From: Oppiella nova
Lineage: Eukaryota > Arthropoda > Arachnida > Sarcoptiformes > Oppiidae
DNA length: 22,158 nucleotides
Direction: 5' to 3'
Assembly: GCA_905397405.1 (NCBI GenBank)
Contig: CAJPVJ010000627.1
Location: forward strand, 1 to 22,158
Below, piece after piece: positions 21,898-22,158 of this stretch. A program made the translations under genes and the position numbers. Within the stretch, counting starts at the first letter, position 1, and each line of letters opens with the position of its first letter. A model generated the notes under the pieces. The model ran no database searches and was not told where the DNA came from. It worked only from the letters and a program-made list of their open reading frames with translations.

Positions 21898-22158
21898 CTA
21901 AAAATATACAATATTTAACGATTACAATAGGTGTACAGATATCACTAAGCTAATAAACTTATTGTATGTAAGCAAACAACTTATATAACTACAAAACTTG
22001 AGTACTATATATATCTGACCGAGTTTAAACTGTAATAACTTTTTAATTTTATAAGTTAAAATTACGTTTAATATGTTACATGATAATGTGTTTAGGCGGC
22101 GTGCACAAAGTACATACGCACTGGTAGGGGGGAGGGGGGGGGGTCATGCCAAAGCGTA
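21898..22158. other. Upstream flank of gene D, ending in a G-rich tract
   Basis: The last 261 bp hold no CUB-1 or signal-peptide exon on the minus strand. Bases 22127-22143 are six G, one A and ten G, set in a ~60-bp segment much richer in GC than the rest. This may be unspliced intron or the edge of a different sequence. Confidence 0.6.

Noticed and set aside
22127-22143. G-rich tract as telomeric repeat or G-quadruplex element
   Set aside because: It is a single run with one interruption, not a telomeric unit array, and it is as likely to be a sequencing or assembly edge effect.
1-22158. Transposons, tRNA or rRNA genes, CRISPR arrays, viral insertions
   Set aside because: No terminal inverted repeats with transposase, reverse transcriptase motifs, cloverleaf genes or viral proteins were recognised on either strand.

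Overview
The window is nuclear DNA from a eukaryote, most likely a chelicerate and probably an acariform mite. The evidence is very AT-rich spacers, split genes with short GT-AG introns (mostly 54-130 bp), intronless seven-helix chemoreceptor-like genes and a MET-like kinase. The species cannot be read from the sequence. No rRNA, tRNA, CRISPR array or transposon was recognised. All exon structures below are my own predictions, from splice signals, reading phase and comparison between paralogues.

Layout. (1) 1-369, plus strand: the last exon of a MET-like receptor tyrosine kinase. (2) 1023-2545, minus: a six-exon gene for a secreted protein joining one Kunitz domain to Gly/Tyr-rich and Ala/Gln-rich repeats. 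(3) 2120-3667 and 3669-5216 are identical 1,548-bp copies separated by a single N. This is almost certainly an unmerged contig overlap, so the second Kunitz fragment is artefactual and the true locus is about 1.55 kb shorter. (4) 5215-6465, plus: an intact intronless gustatory-receptor-like gene (GR-A). (5) 6634-22158: a head-to-tail array of four minus-strand genes (A-D), each encoding signal peptide, CUB domains, an LDLR-class-B (YWTD) propeller, a short four-Cys EGF-like module, a membrane helix and a short tail. Gene A has two CUB domains, B and C have four, and D has at least three and runs off the window. A second receptor gene, GR-B (8235-9613, plus), lies inside the 1,982-bp intron of gene A and is broken by a perfect 128-bp tandem duplication.

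The most notable system is the CUB-YWTD array. Every CUB domain is one phase 1-1 exon, exon lengths are matched between paralogues, CUB number varies, and gene A shares a 92-bp identical tract with gene C despite wider divergence. Three of the four tails end in a class I PDZ-ligand consensus. I do not recognise this architecture as a named family. A lineage-specific cell-surface receptor or adhesion family is the most economical reading, but its function is unknown.
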